From: JAVBOD01 sp031551045
Lineage (GTDB): Bacteria; Bacteroidota; Bacteroidia; Bacteroidales; UBA932
Direction of reading: 5' to 3'
NCBI GenBank assembly: GCA_031551045.1
Contig: JAVBOD010000006.1
Coordinates: forward strand, 1-64,000
Length of the DNA: 64,000 nucleotides
Made by a program: the position numbers and the translations under genes. The notes below the pieces were generated by a model, which saw only the letters and a program-made list of their open reading frames with translations, made no database searches and was not told the DNA's origin. This document shows, piece after piece, positions 46,616 to 53,718 of this stretch; the first letter of the stretch is position 1; each line of letters starts with the position of its first letter.

Positions 46616-48925
46616 ATGTCATCATCATTAAATATAAAAGAGTTGGATTTTTGCGCGCACTTTCCTGCGGCAGACCAGGCGCTTATTGGCCGGGCATACG
46701 CTACAGCGGTAGATGCGTTAAAAAACCGTACGCGCGAAAACGGCGATCCTTTCGTGTTTCACGCATTAGCGGTGGCGCGCATGGCGGTCGAGGAAATGGG
46801 TTTGATGCCGTCGGTAGTGGCAGCTATTTTTCTGCACGAAGCTTTTCCGCTGAATAAGGACGAGAAAGCGGAAATGGAAGCGCGGCGCAATACGGGCAAA
46901 AGAGAAAGTAAAGAAAAAACAGCTTCGAAAGCGCTGAGCAATCAGGAGTGGCAGGAATGGTTAGATAAGGAAAGTAAACGTAAACGACAATTGATTGCCG
47001 CCATTGCAAAACAATACGGCGACGAAATTGCGCTGATGGTGCAGAGCCTGAATAACATTGCCGAAATAGATCCTAAGAATACCAGCTTGCAAGCCGAAAA
47101 TTTCCGTAAGCTCATTGTTTCCTATTCGCTGGACCCGCGCGTGACGATTGTAAAATTGTTAGACCGTTTGGAAGTAATGCGTTCGCTGCATTTCTTTCCA
47201 AAGTCGAAACAAGATAAAAAAGCGTTGGAAACGTCCTTATTGTATGTCCCGTTGGCGCATCAGTTGGGTTTGTATTATATAAAATCCGAGATGGAAGATT
47301 TGTCGATGAAGTTCATGCAACCCGATATGCACCGCCTCATTTCGAATAAGTTGAAAACAACAGTAGGCGAAAGGGAGCAATTTATCGCCGGCTTCATTAA
47401 GCCGATTGAAGAGGAATTGAAAAAGCAAGGTTTCCGTTACGAAATAAAAAGCCGTACAAAATCCGTTCATTCCATTTGGCAAAAAATGAAGGCGCAGAAA
47501 GTGGATTTCGAAGGGGTGTATGATGTTTTTGCCATTCGCATTATCCTCGAAACGCCGCTCGAGCGCGAGAAAAGCGACTGCTGGAAAGTTTTTTCCATGG
47601 TGACGGATTGTTACGAACAGGACGCGAAGCGGATGCGCGACTGGCTTACGGTGCCGCGCCCCAGCGGCTACGAATCCTTACATGCTACGGTAAAAGTTCC
47701 TGATGGAAAAATGGTGGAAGTGCAAATCCGCAGTACGCGGATGGACGATATTGCCGAACGCGGCTCTGCCGCACACTGGCGCTATAAAGGAGTGAAGCAG
47801 GAGCAGGGATTGCAGGCGTGGCTCGAGAATGTACGCCGTTTACTGGAGGCGCCCGAAGAAACGAACCCGGATGATGCGCGGAAATATTTTTCAGAATTTA
47901 AGTTGGACGAGGTAATTGTTTTTACGAAAGACGGCGATTTGCGGCGTTTATCGTCGGGAGCGTCGGTACTCGATTTTGCGTTTGACGTGCATACCGGTCT
48001 CGGGCAAAAATGCGTGGGTGCTATTGTAAACGGCAAGAATGTTGCCATTAAAGAAAAATTGCATACGGGCGACGTGGTGGAAATTCTTACCTCGAAAAAT
48101 CAAACGCCCAGCGAGGACTGGCTGAAGTGGACGGTGACCTCCAAGGCCCGCACAAAGATTAAACAGCGCTTGCGCGAAGAAGCCGGCAAACAGGCGCAAA
48201 CCGGCAAAGAAATTTTGGACCGGCGCATGAAAAACTGGAAGCTTAGCTTGACGGACGAGCTGTTGGGTATCTTGTTGAAATACTTCAAATATAAACAAAT
48301 CACCGATTTTTATACCGCTATTGCGGCCGGGAAAATTGATTTGGCCGATGTGAAAGAGCGTTTGTTAACTTGGCAGGAAACGCCCGAACCTGTCGAGCCC
48401 TCGTCACGGCCGGCCTCAAAACCCCTTGAAGAAAAAGCGGCCGATGCGTCCGATTATTTACTGATTGACGAACGGCTGAGCAATATGGGCTACAAATTGG
48501 CAAAATGCTGCAATCCCATATTCGGCGACGAGATTTTCGGTTTTGTCAGCGTGAAGGACGGTATTAAAATCCACCGGTTTTCGTGCCCCAATGCAAGCCG
48601 CCTGCTCGATAAGTATCCCTATCGCGTGCTGAAAGCCAAATGGCGGAACGATGCGGCCACGAACGCTTTCCAAACCTTTATCAAAATCACGGGGTTTGAT
48701 GAGCCGGGCCTCGTGAACGCCGTGGCCGAAGCGGTGTCCAAAGTGGGCGCTACCTTGCGCGCTATCAACGTGGCCGAACGTTCCGGCACGTTCGACGGGC
48801 GGATTCAGGTGTCGGTAAACAGCCATAAACAGCTCGATTTATTATTATATCAATTGAAAAATATTCAAGGCATACAAAGAGTGATGCGCGTGGCTAACTA
48901 CGAAAGGCGGGTGAAGAGAATATAG
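46616..48925 (+). CDS. RelA-like (p)ppGpp synthetase with degenerate hydrolase domain
   Basis: The 769-residue RSH protein is paralogous to the one at 31330. In the HD domain the catalytic His-Asp and following Glu-Asp are lost: the segment reads IFLHEAFPLN (H74, E75). A roughly 50-residue Lys/Glu-rich insertion follows, and DRLHNMR has become DRLEVMR, so ppGpp hydrolysis is unlikely. The synthetase core is intact (SRTKSVHSIWQKM, YDVFAIRIILE, SGYESLHATVKVP, VEVQIRSTRMDDIAERG), as are TGS (VIVFTKDGDLRRLSSGASVLDFAFDVH), CC region (KCCNPIFGDEIFGF) and ACT. Expected role: a RelA-like synthetase partnered with the bifunctional enzyme. Confidence 0.9.
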   Translation: MSSSLNIKELDFCAHFPAADQALIGRAYATAVDALKNRTRENGDPFVFHALAVARMAVEEMGLMPSVVAAIFLHEAFPLNKDEKAEMEARRNTGKRESKEKTASKALSNQEWQEWLDKESKRKRQLIAAIAKQYGDEIALMVQSLNNIAEIDPKNTSLQAENFRKLIVSYSLDPRVTIVKLLDRLEVMRSLHFFPKSKQDKKALETSLLYVPLAHQLGLYYIKSEMEDLSMKFMQPDMHRLISNKLKTTVGEREQFIAGFIKPIEEELKKQGFRYEIKSRTKSVHSIWQKMKAQKVDFEGVYDVFAIRIILETPLEREKSDCWKVFSMVTDCYEQDAKRMRDWLTVPRPSGYESLHATVKVPDGKMVEVQIRSTRMDDIAERGSAAHWRYKGVKQEQGLQAWLENVRRLLEAPEETNPDDARKYFSEFKLDEVIVFTKDGDLRRLSSGASVLDFAFDVHTGLGQKCVGAIVNGKNVAIKEKLHTGDVVEILTSKNQTPSEDWLKWTVTSKARTKIKQRLREEAGKQAQTGKEILDRRMKNWKLSLTDELLGILLKYFKYKQITDFYTAIAAGKIDLADVKERLLTWQETPEPVEPSSRPASKPLEEKAADASDYLLIDERLSNMGYKLAKCCNPIFGDEIFGFVSVKDGIKIHRFSCPNASRLLDKYPYRVLKAKWRNDAATNAFQTFIKITGFDEPGLVNAVAEAVSKVGATLRAINVAERSGTFDGRIQVSVNSHKQLDLLLYQLKNIQGIQRVMRVANYERRVKRI

Positions 48926-48973
48926 GTATTAATTTTTTTGTGTTACGATAACCATTATTTAACCAATATATCT

Positions 48974-50041
48974 ATGAAAAATATTTTTACTTATGCATTT
49001 TTGCTCCTATTATTGGGGTCTTGTTCTCCCAAGTTGGCAACGAATATCTTGAAAACTTATCCGCCGTTGGATGCCGCTGCTTACGTATCGGTTTACAGTA
49101 ATTCGAATCAGGTTCCCTTATCTTCAGAGGCATTAGGAGCTGTGAATATTCATGATTCAGGCCTTTCTACACACTGTGATTCGGTAACGGTTTTTACAAT
49201 GGCGATGAATGAGGCGAGAAAAATAGGTGGCAATGCCTTATTGATTACCGAGCACCACCGCCCCTCATTTTGGGGTAGTTCATGCCATCAAATCGAGGCT
49301 ACCATCCTGAAAGTATCGGAGACACCGCAAAACACCTTAGCATTTTCCGATACAATGGCCCGGGAAATGCCTAATGCCTATAATACAATGACAGGTATGA
49401 TGGCAGAGAAACATGCCGCACGAGAACGCTTATTGCCCCGTATGACATGGGCTGTTGATGCCGGCTATAGTTGGCGGACAGCCAAAATCAGAGAGGATAT
49501 AAGTTCTTATGCAATATCATTTTACAAAAAGATGGACGCCGGTTTTACATGGGATGTTTCCGGGGCATATTTTTTTGCAGACCAACACGGGCTTCAGTTT
49601 TCCTTTCAAAATTATCGAGCGTCACATCATGAGTTAGCAACCGATACGGAAACCGGTATCTCCGGAATGCTGGAAATTTCCGATTGCATTAATTATATAG
49701 GGGCTGCGTACGTTTTCCGCGGAGCAACACGAAATACGAAATGGTTATTTGATGTTTCGATAGGGCTTGGCTATATCGGTTATATAAGCAACATGGGCTT
49801 TGCGGGAGAGCATACTAAAGCAACAGGCGCCAATGTCGGCTTGCAAACATCATTCGGGGTGGAATATATGATTTCACCGGTAATCGGGATAGGTATGAAT
49901 TTGAAAGCAACCAGTGGGACACTTAGCCAACTTACTTATGAGGAAAACGGTGTAAAGAGAACGGAAAAATTTAAGGATGAGGAAAGAGAAGGCCTCGGAC
50001 TGATTAATGCGTTGGCCGGAATTCGGATACATATCAAATAG
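48974..50041 (+). CDS. Lipoprotein with C-terminal beta-barrel-like domain (unknown)
   Basis: The 355-residue predicted lipoprotein starts MKNIFTYAFLLLLLGSCSPKL with Cys at residue 17. Residues about 25-120 form a small domain with paired Cys (STHCDSVTVF, GSSCHQIEATIL). The second half has alternating-hydrophobicity strands (WDVSGAYFFADQHGLQFSFQNYRA, YIGAAYVFRGATRNTKWLFDVSIGLGYIGYI, GANVGLQTSFGVEYMISPVIGIGMNLKA) ending AGIRIHIK, as in small outer-membrane barrels. The combination is unusual. The longer frame needs a TTG start. No known family assigned. Confidence 0.65.
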   Translation: MKNIFTYAFLLLLLGSCSPKLATNILKTYPPLDAAAYVSVYSNSNQVPLSSEALGAVNIHDSGLSTHCDSVTVFTMAMNEARKIGGNALLITEHHRPSFWGSSCHQIEATILKVSETPQNTLAFSDTMAREMPNAYNTMTGMMAEKHAARERLLPRMTWAVDAGYSWRTAKIREDISSYAISFYKKMDAGFTWDVSGAYFFADQHGLQFSFQNYRASHHELATDTETGISGMLEISDCINYIGAAYVFRGATRNTKWLFDVSIGLGYIGYISNMGFAGEHTKATGANVGLQTSFGVEYMISPVIGIGMNLKATSGTLSQLTYEENGVKRTEKFKDEEREGLGLINALAGIRIHIK

Positions 50042-50702
50042 TCGTTAAATTTTTCCTAGTAAATAGTAAAAAATACAATCTTTTATTTACAAAAAAAATA
50101 GTGTATTGAATATTAGTAAATTATAAAATAAGTTGATATTTTTTTATTCTAACACTTGTTAATCTAAAAAATATTTTATATACTTGCACATTGAATCTAA
50201 ATTAGCTTACAAAAGATTCGCTTTTCTAAAAAAAAAAACCGTGTTTGAGTAGTTGAAGGGAGAAAAGATAAGAGGAGCCTTTCCTGTATTTTGTTCTGTA
50301 TGTATGGTTAACAAAAACACGGCATATTGCCGGAAAAAATATAAAATGAACGAGGCCGTTTGAAAAGTCTTTTTTAACCGCTAAGTTCGCAAAGAAAGCG
50401 CGAAGGACATCATTGCGAGGAACGAAGCAATCTCTGATGTTTTTCGAACATGGAGTGTTGAATTTTGGAAAAAGGAAATTAAATGATATAGTAGTAATTG
50501 AAATCCAGAAGGAAGAAAAGGGGCGGAAATTGTGAAGCTCGGTAAAAGTCCAACAACCCACCCCTACTTCCTTTCTATAAAAAAGGAGGTGCCCCAAAGA
50601 TACATAATTTTTTTAATATGCAGCACTTGCTGTGTGGGCTGTTGAAATGATAGATACGGCCCGCTATAGTTATTTATTTAAACAATTTAAAATTAAAAGA
50701 TT
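50042..50702. other. 661-bp AT-rich gene-free stretch with repeat remnants
   Basis: The stretch holds a family B remnant at 50410-50432 (cattgcgagg, cgaagcaatc), a family E-like word (accgctaagttcgcaaag) at 50379-50396, an A9+ run at 50228 and a minus-strand TATCTTTG (50595-50602). The minus-strand frame over 50226-50597 starts at TTG, has no recognisable domain and covers these remnants, so I do not call a gene. The last 100 bp must contain the promoter of the peptide gene at 50703, but no clean TAnnTTTG is visible. Confidence 0.55.
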
Positions 50703-50891
50703 ATGAAAAAGTTAGCATTAAGTCAAATGGAACAAGTGAATGGTGGTATAACAATGTCTGAGGAAAAATGTAATAAAGCTGCAAAAGTAGCTACTGTTGC
50801 GAGTATTTTAAGCTGTTTTAGTGCACTTATCTTTGCTCCAACTGCTATTGGATTAGCTGTAGGCTCATGGATAGGTGGATGCTATGATTAA
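50703..50891 (+). CDS. Double-glycine-leader peptide precursor (bacteriocin-like)
   Basis: The 62-residue precursor has leader MKKLALSQMEQVNGG (15 residues, L/M/V spacing and GG end typical of C39-peptidase substrates). The 47-residue core is hydrophobic and Gly/Ala-rich and ends GSWIGGCYD, with Cys at core positions 8, 23 and 45. The same leader reappears in a broken gene at 51414. A C39-peptidase ABC exporter and a thioredoxin-like CGHC protein are encoded 2.5-3 kb downstream. Inference: secreted antimicrobial or signalling peptide with at least one disulfide. No named bacteriocin family could be assigned by eye. Confidence 0.8.
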   Translation: MKKLALSQMEQVNGGITMSEEKCNKAAKVATVASILSCFSALIFAPTAIGLAVGSWIGGCYD

Positions 50892-50927
50892 ATCATTAAT
50901 GAATAATGTCCCAATCTATAAAATAAT

Positions 50928-51323
50928 ATGATGTCAAAAGTAAATATTAAAAATGGATGTTTATTCTCGTTTCAACCAATTGATGTTTTTATAGGAGACG
51001 AACTTATTCGTGTCAAAAACAATCAAATAAGAACGATTGAGGTGCCTATGGGAAACTATACAATTAAAGCACAGCAATTTTGGTCGTCAGGTTACGAACA
51101 AATGAATATAAAGACAGAGATAGCTTCTATAGTTATCCGTAGAAGAGTCCCTGAGTTTGTGCGAGCATTAGCAATCGGCTTCTTAATAATGGTTTTTGTT
51201 CTATTTTCTTTTTCTATGATAAGCATTTCTCTGACTATGATTGCGACTACCTCTATTGCCGTACTTAGTTTGTTAGATAGCATATTTGCTAAAAAACACT
51301 ATTTCAAGATACGACCGGCATAA
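50928..51323 (+). CDS. Two-helix membrane protein with PEGA-like N-terminus (candidate immunity/accessory)
   Basis: The 131-residue protein has residues 1-65 beta-rich with the spacing of PEGA-like domains (PIDVFIGDELIRVKNNQIRTIEVPMGNYTIKAQ). Two membrane helices follow (FVRALAIGFLIMVFVLFSF; SLTMIATTSIAVLSLLDSIF) and a basic tail. It starts 36 nt after the peptide gene on the same strand and is AT-rich like it. Location directly after a double-glycine peptide suggests an immunity role, but there is no sequence proof. An ATG one codon in is equally possible. Confidence 0.6.
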   Translation: MMSKVNIKNGCLFSFQPIDVFIGDELIRVKNNQIRTIEVPMGNYTIKAQQFWSSGYEQMNIKTEIASIVIRRRVPEFVRALAIGFLIMVFVLFSFSMISISLTMIATTSIAVLSLLDSIFAKKHYFKIRPA

Positions 51324-51348
51324 ACAACGTCTCTCTAATCATTATTTG

Positions 51349-51405
51349 AATATACTGATATTTATTTATTACAATATATTGAGATTAATAGGATATCAGT
51401 ATATT
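51349..51405. promoter_or_regulatory. AT-rich inverted repeat upstream of second peptide gene
   Basis: The arms aatatactgatat (51349-51361) and atatcagtatatt (51393-51405) flank a 31-nt AT-rich loop, 8 nt before the ATG at 51414. It could be an operator or a transcript hairpin. The intact peptide gene lacks it. Confidence 0.4.
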
Positions 51406-51413
51406 AAAAAATC

Positions 51414-51614
51414 ATGAAAAAGTAGCATTAAATCAAATGGAACAAGTGAATGGTGGTGATGGTTGGGCATTTTGGGATAAAACATGTGCCCTTTGGGGGA
51501 GCAAGTCGTATACTTAAAATAGTGTCCTATGTAACTCCTGCCACCGCAGCCTTGGCGACAGCTGCAGACATAACTTGCGCTACTTACGCCATTGTCAGAG
51601 TCGCAACTTCGTAG
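51414..51614 (+). pseudogene. Frameshifted second double-glycine peptide precursor
   Basis: The ATG at 51414 is followed by AAA AAG TAG. The intact homologue has AAG TTA, so one T is missing at 51423. Restoring it gives the leader MKKLALNQMEQVNGG. Reading then continues into DGWAFWDKTCALW and stops unless one G of the run 51495-51499 is removed. With that, the frame runs through GASRILKIVSYVTPATAALA and ends ITCATYAIVRVATS at TAG 51612-51614. The rebuilt product is about 66 residues with an Ala-rich, two-Cys core. Two indels near short runs could be true decay or sequencing error. Confidence 0.75.
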
Positions 51615-51659
51615 TTTGAAATATGCATTATGAAATGATTAACTAAGTTAAATTGGCTC

Positions 51660-51815
51660 TTGTGGTTTCTATTGGTACTTGTATGCGTGTGTTTCTTTAT
51701 TTTTGATAACAATAGTATTTACTATAAAATATCACTAGTATGCTGTGCTATGATACTACTCTTCATAGCTGTTAAGAATACAATGGAATTTGTAAAAAAC
51801 ATACGCAAAAAATAA
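51660..51815 (+). CDS. Very small two-helix membrane protein (start uncertain, possibly disrupted)
   Basis: The frame is open from 51639 to TAA 51813-51815. Its content is hydrophobic (WFLLVLVCVCFFIFDNN; YYKISLVCCAMILLFIAV) with a basic end (VKNIRKK). No ATG stands near the frame start; a stop codon at 51636-51638 precedes it and TTG 51660 is the only plausible start. Another nearby ATG (51635) is out of frame, so a further indel is possible. It lies directly after the broken peptide gene, in the position of an immunity gene. Confidence 0.4.
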   Translation: MWFLLVLVCVCFFIFDNNSIYYKISLVCCAMILLFIAVKNTMEFVKNIRKK

Positions 51816-51851
51816 TAAGACCATCACACTTGGATGATTTTAAAGTAGGAG

Positions 51852-51892
51852 AACTGGTTGCATAAAATAATTACTCCTGCAACCAGTTTTTC
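51852..51892 (+). terminator. Hairpin terminator after small membrane ORF
   Basis: Stem aactggttgca (51852-51862) / tgcaaccagtt (51878-51888), 15-nt loop, followed by a T-rich run. Confidence 0.65.
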
Positions 51893-51920
51893 TATAACTA
51901 TTATTTGATTATTATTGATT

Positions 51921-52121
51921 ATGGCCAAGAAAACAGATTATCTTCCTGCTGGATTTTATCGTGGACTGCTCATATTTTGGATATTATATTCCATAGCAAA
52001 TATCGTTCGTTTATTTTTGCAAGAAGCGTTTTCTATTGACATTGTTCTTCTTATGATTTGTGGCGGATGCGGCATTCTGTCTTGTATTTTTACGTTACAA
52101 AAAATCAAAAAATCCGATTAA
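51921..52121 (+). CDS. Small two-helix membrane protein
   Basis: The 66-residue protein has helices FYRGLLIFWILYSIANIVRLF and IDIVLLMICGGCGILSCIFTL with a Lys-rich C-terminus (QKIKKSD). The ATG at 51921 (MAKKTDYLP) is preferred to a TTG two codons earlier. It lies inside the peptide/exporter cluster and resembles bacteriocin immunity proteins only in size and topology. No family recognised. Confidence 0.55.
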   Translation: MAKKTDYLPAGFYRGLLIFWILYSIANIVRLFLQEAFSIDIVLLMICGGCGILSCIFTLQKIKKSD

Positions 52122-52143
52122 ACTTTTAATGTGTAAAATGTTT

Positions 52144-52293
52144 ATGAAAAAAGTTATTCTAACTGCAATGATAGCGCTATTATTAATAGCGGCCATGCTA
52201 ATGCTTCTCGAAATAACAACCAATAAGTATGTCATTACTTCAATTTATTTTGAGTTGGCTATTCTGTTGGTTATCACAATATATAAAAAGTAG
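52144..52293 (+). CDS. Very small two-helix membrane protein
   Basis: The product from ATG 52144 has 49 residues (MKKVILTAMIALLLIAAMLML ... YFELAILLVITIYKK) with two membrane helices and almost nothing else. ATGs at 52129 and 52138 in the same frame are alternatives. It begins 22 nt after the previous small membrane gene. Function unknown; it is one of a run of tiny membrane proteins in the peptide cluster. Confidence 0.45.
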   Translation: MKKVILTAMIALLLIAAMLMLLEITTNKYVITSIYFELAILLVITIYKK

Positions 52294-52355
52294 CAAGATT
52301 CATGCTCACGAACCCTACAAATATTCATAAATCGCTATACTAAACTTTATTATTT

Positions 52356-53000
52356 ATGAAGTCGTTTTTAGAAGAACTTTATAATTGCAAAAAAAGCTAT
52401 TTTTTTTTGGGCTTGATAGTGTTTCTGCTATTTATTAGCATCATTCAGAAAAAGCTGTTCTTTACCGAAAATTTGTATTACCAAACCTACGGTGAGCAAC
52501 TGAGCATAGAGCGTATCGATGAAATGTGGGAAGTAGGCAAACAATGGGAATGGATCGGCTATTTGCTGCTGCCCGTCATCATTCTATTGCGCGTGTCGTT
52601 TACAGCTCTTTGCCTTTACACGGGTTTGTTTTTTGGTAGCCATCAAGATAAATCGTTCGGAGCCTGCTTCAACATCGCCCTAAAGGCCGATATGGTGTTT
52701 GCTGTGGCAGCGGCTGGTAATCTTATTTATTTTCTTTTTGCAGGAGCCGCTACGCTTGCAGATTTAAGCATCTCGCCGTTTTCGCTCTTATTTTATGTCT
52801 ATCACCCGCAAATGCCGGTGTATCTCAATTATCCGTTAGCCTTGGTCAATGTGTTCGAAATTCTCTATTGGCTGCTGTTGGCGGCGTTTGTAGCCTACGC
52901 ATTCCGGAAAACGTTTGCAAAAGGGATGGAATTTGTGTTTCAAACCTACGGTGTCGGCCTGCTATTGTGGGTGCTGGTCATGATTTTAATTACGATGTGA
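52356..53000 (+). CDS. Five-helix integral membrane protein of peptide cluster
   Basis: The 214-residue protein has helices at about 14-31 (SYFFLGLIVFLLFISIIQ), 66-94 (WIGYLLLPVIILLRV...), 111-135 (DMVFAVAAAGNLIYFLFAGAAT), 163-185 (LVNVFEILYWLLLAAFVAY) and 197-213 (VGLLLWVLVMILITM). The topology recalls Yip1-like or bacteriocin-associated membrane proteins, but no motif was recognised. It sits before the thioredoxin-like and exporter genes on the same strand and is less AT-rich than the tiny genes upstream. The likely role is in peptide maturation or immunity, an inference from position. Confidence 0.6.
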   Translation: MKSFLEELYNCKKSYFFLGLIVFLLFISIIQKKLFFTENLYYQTYGEQLSIERIDEMWEVGKQWEWIGYLLLPVIILLRVSFTALCLYTGLFFGSHQDKSFGACFNIALKADMVFAVAAAGNLIYFLFAGAATLADLSISPFSLLFYVYHPQMPVYLNYPLALVNVFEILYWLLLAAFVAYAFRKTFAKGMEFVFQTYGVGLLLWVLVMILITM

Positions 53001-53030
53001 TACCTAATGATCTTCCAATTGTAAACCGGT

Positions 53031-53177
53031 ATTTTGCCGTCTGTTTTAGCTGACGGACAATTGGCAAGTATGTTATACAAGTGCGGAGCAATTATTTTTT
53101 TTGAGATACAGACGGTATTCCGCGCTCAGTTCATCGGCTGTATTTTGTAATCCGTCAGCTAAAGCGGACGGCAATTG
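53031..53177. repeat. REPIN-like inverted doublet, family D (copy 2)
   Basis: ccgtctgttttagctgacgg at 53037-53056 and ccgtcagctaaagcggacgg at 53152-53171 are inverted around a 95-bp spacer. Flanks ttgcc/ggcaattg match copy 1 at 17834-17979, and total length is the same. It fills most of the gap before the thioredoxin-like gene. Confidence 0.78.
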
Positions 53178-53208
53178 AATGTATATAAAATTTGAATTTT
53201 AAATCTTT

Positions 53209-53712
53209 ATGCTGAAAATTATTATTCGTATTGCGCTTATAGCAGCTATTGCGGCTTTAGCCGTGGTTGTGGTATTAAAGCTAAACCATAAAAAAAAAGT
53301 GGCGGAACAAATCGCTTTGCTGCCCGGTTTTGCTTTTCCATTAGTTCCTTCGGGGAATATTGCTACGGACAATTTACCGGCAAAAACCACCTTTGTTATT
53401 TTCTTCAATCCGGGCTGTGGACACTGCGAGTACGAAGGACGCGAGCTCAGCCGCGCGCAGGAAGCTTTTAAAGAGGCTACGGTGCTTATGGTTAGCACCG
53501 CCCCGCGCGACAGTATTATCGACTACCGCCACCGGTATGGATTCGACACTATTCCGCATTTTTACACGGCTATAGATAGCACCTATATGAGCCTGCCGCT
53601 GTTCGACGTAAAATCTATTCCCACCGTATTTATTTACGACACCGAACGTCGCTTACGGAAAACATTTTTCGGCGAAGTAAAAATAGAAGCCCTGTTATCT
53701 TACATTCCATAA
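53209..53712 (+). CDS. Membrane-anchored thioredoxin-like protein (CGHC)
   Basis: The 167-residue protein has an N-terminal signal anchor (IIIRIALIAAIAALAVVVVL, residues 4-23) and an extracytoplasmic thioredoxin fold. The redox site is FFNPGCGHCEYEGREL (C70, C73) and the cis-Pro loop is VKSIPTVFIYD (P138). CGHC is the oxidase/isomerase-like motif of DsbA-type or protein disulfide isomerases. It is 6 nt from the C39 exporter gene, so co-expressed. The Cys-containing peptide cores upstream suggest it forms or checks their disulfides, which is inferred. Confidence 0.82.
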   Translation: MLKIIIRIALIAAIAALAVVVVLKLNHKKKVAEQIALLPGFAFPLVPSGNIATDNLPAKTTFVIFFNPGCGHCEYEGRELSRAQEAFKEATVLMVSTAPRDSIIDYRHRYGFDTIPHFYTAIDSTYMSLPLFDVKSIPTVFIYDTERRLRKTFFGEVKIEALLSYIP

Positions 53713-53718
53713 ACAAGC

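Noticed and set aside
50226..50597. 123-residue minus-strand frame upstream of the peptide gene
   Set aside because: It starts at TTG, spans repeat remnants and has no recognisable domain, although a TATCTTTG lies at its start.
50042..50702. tRNA or other stable RNA gene in the long gap
   Set aside because: No cloverleaf arms or TTCNA-type loop could be found; sequence is AT-rich with repeat fragments.
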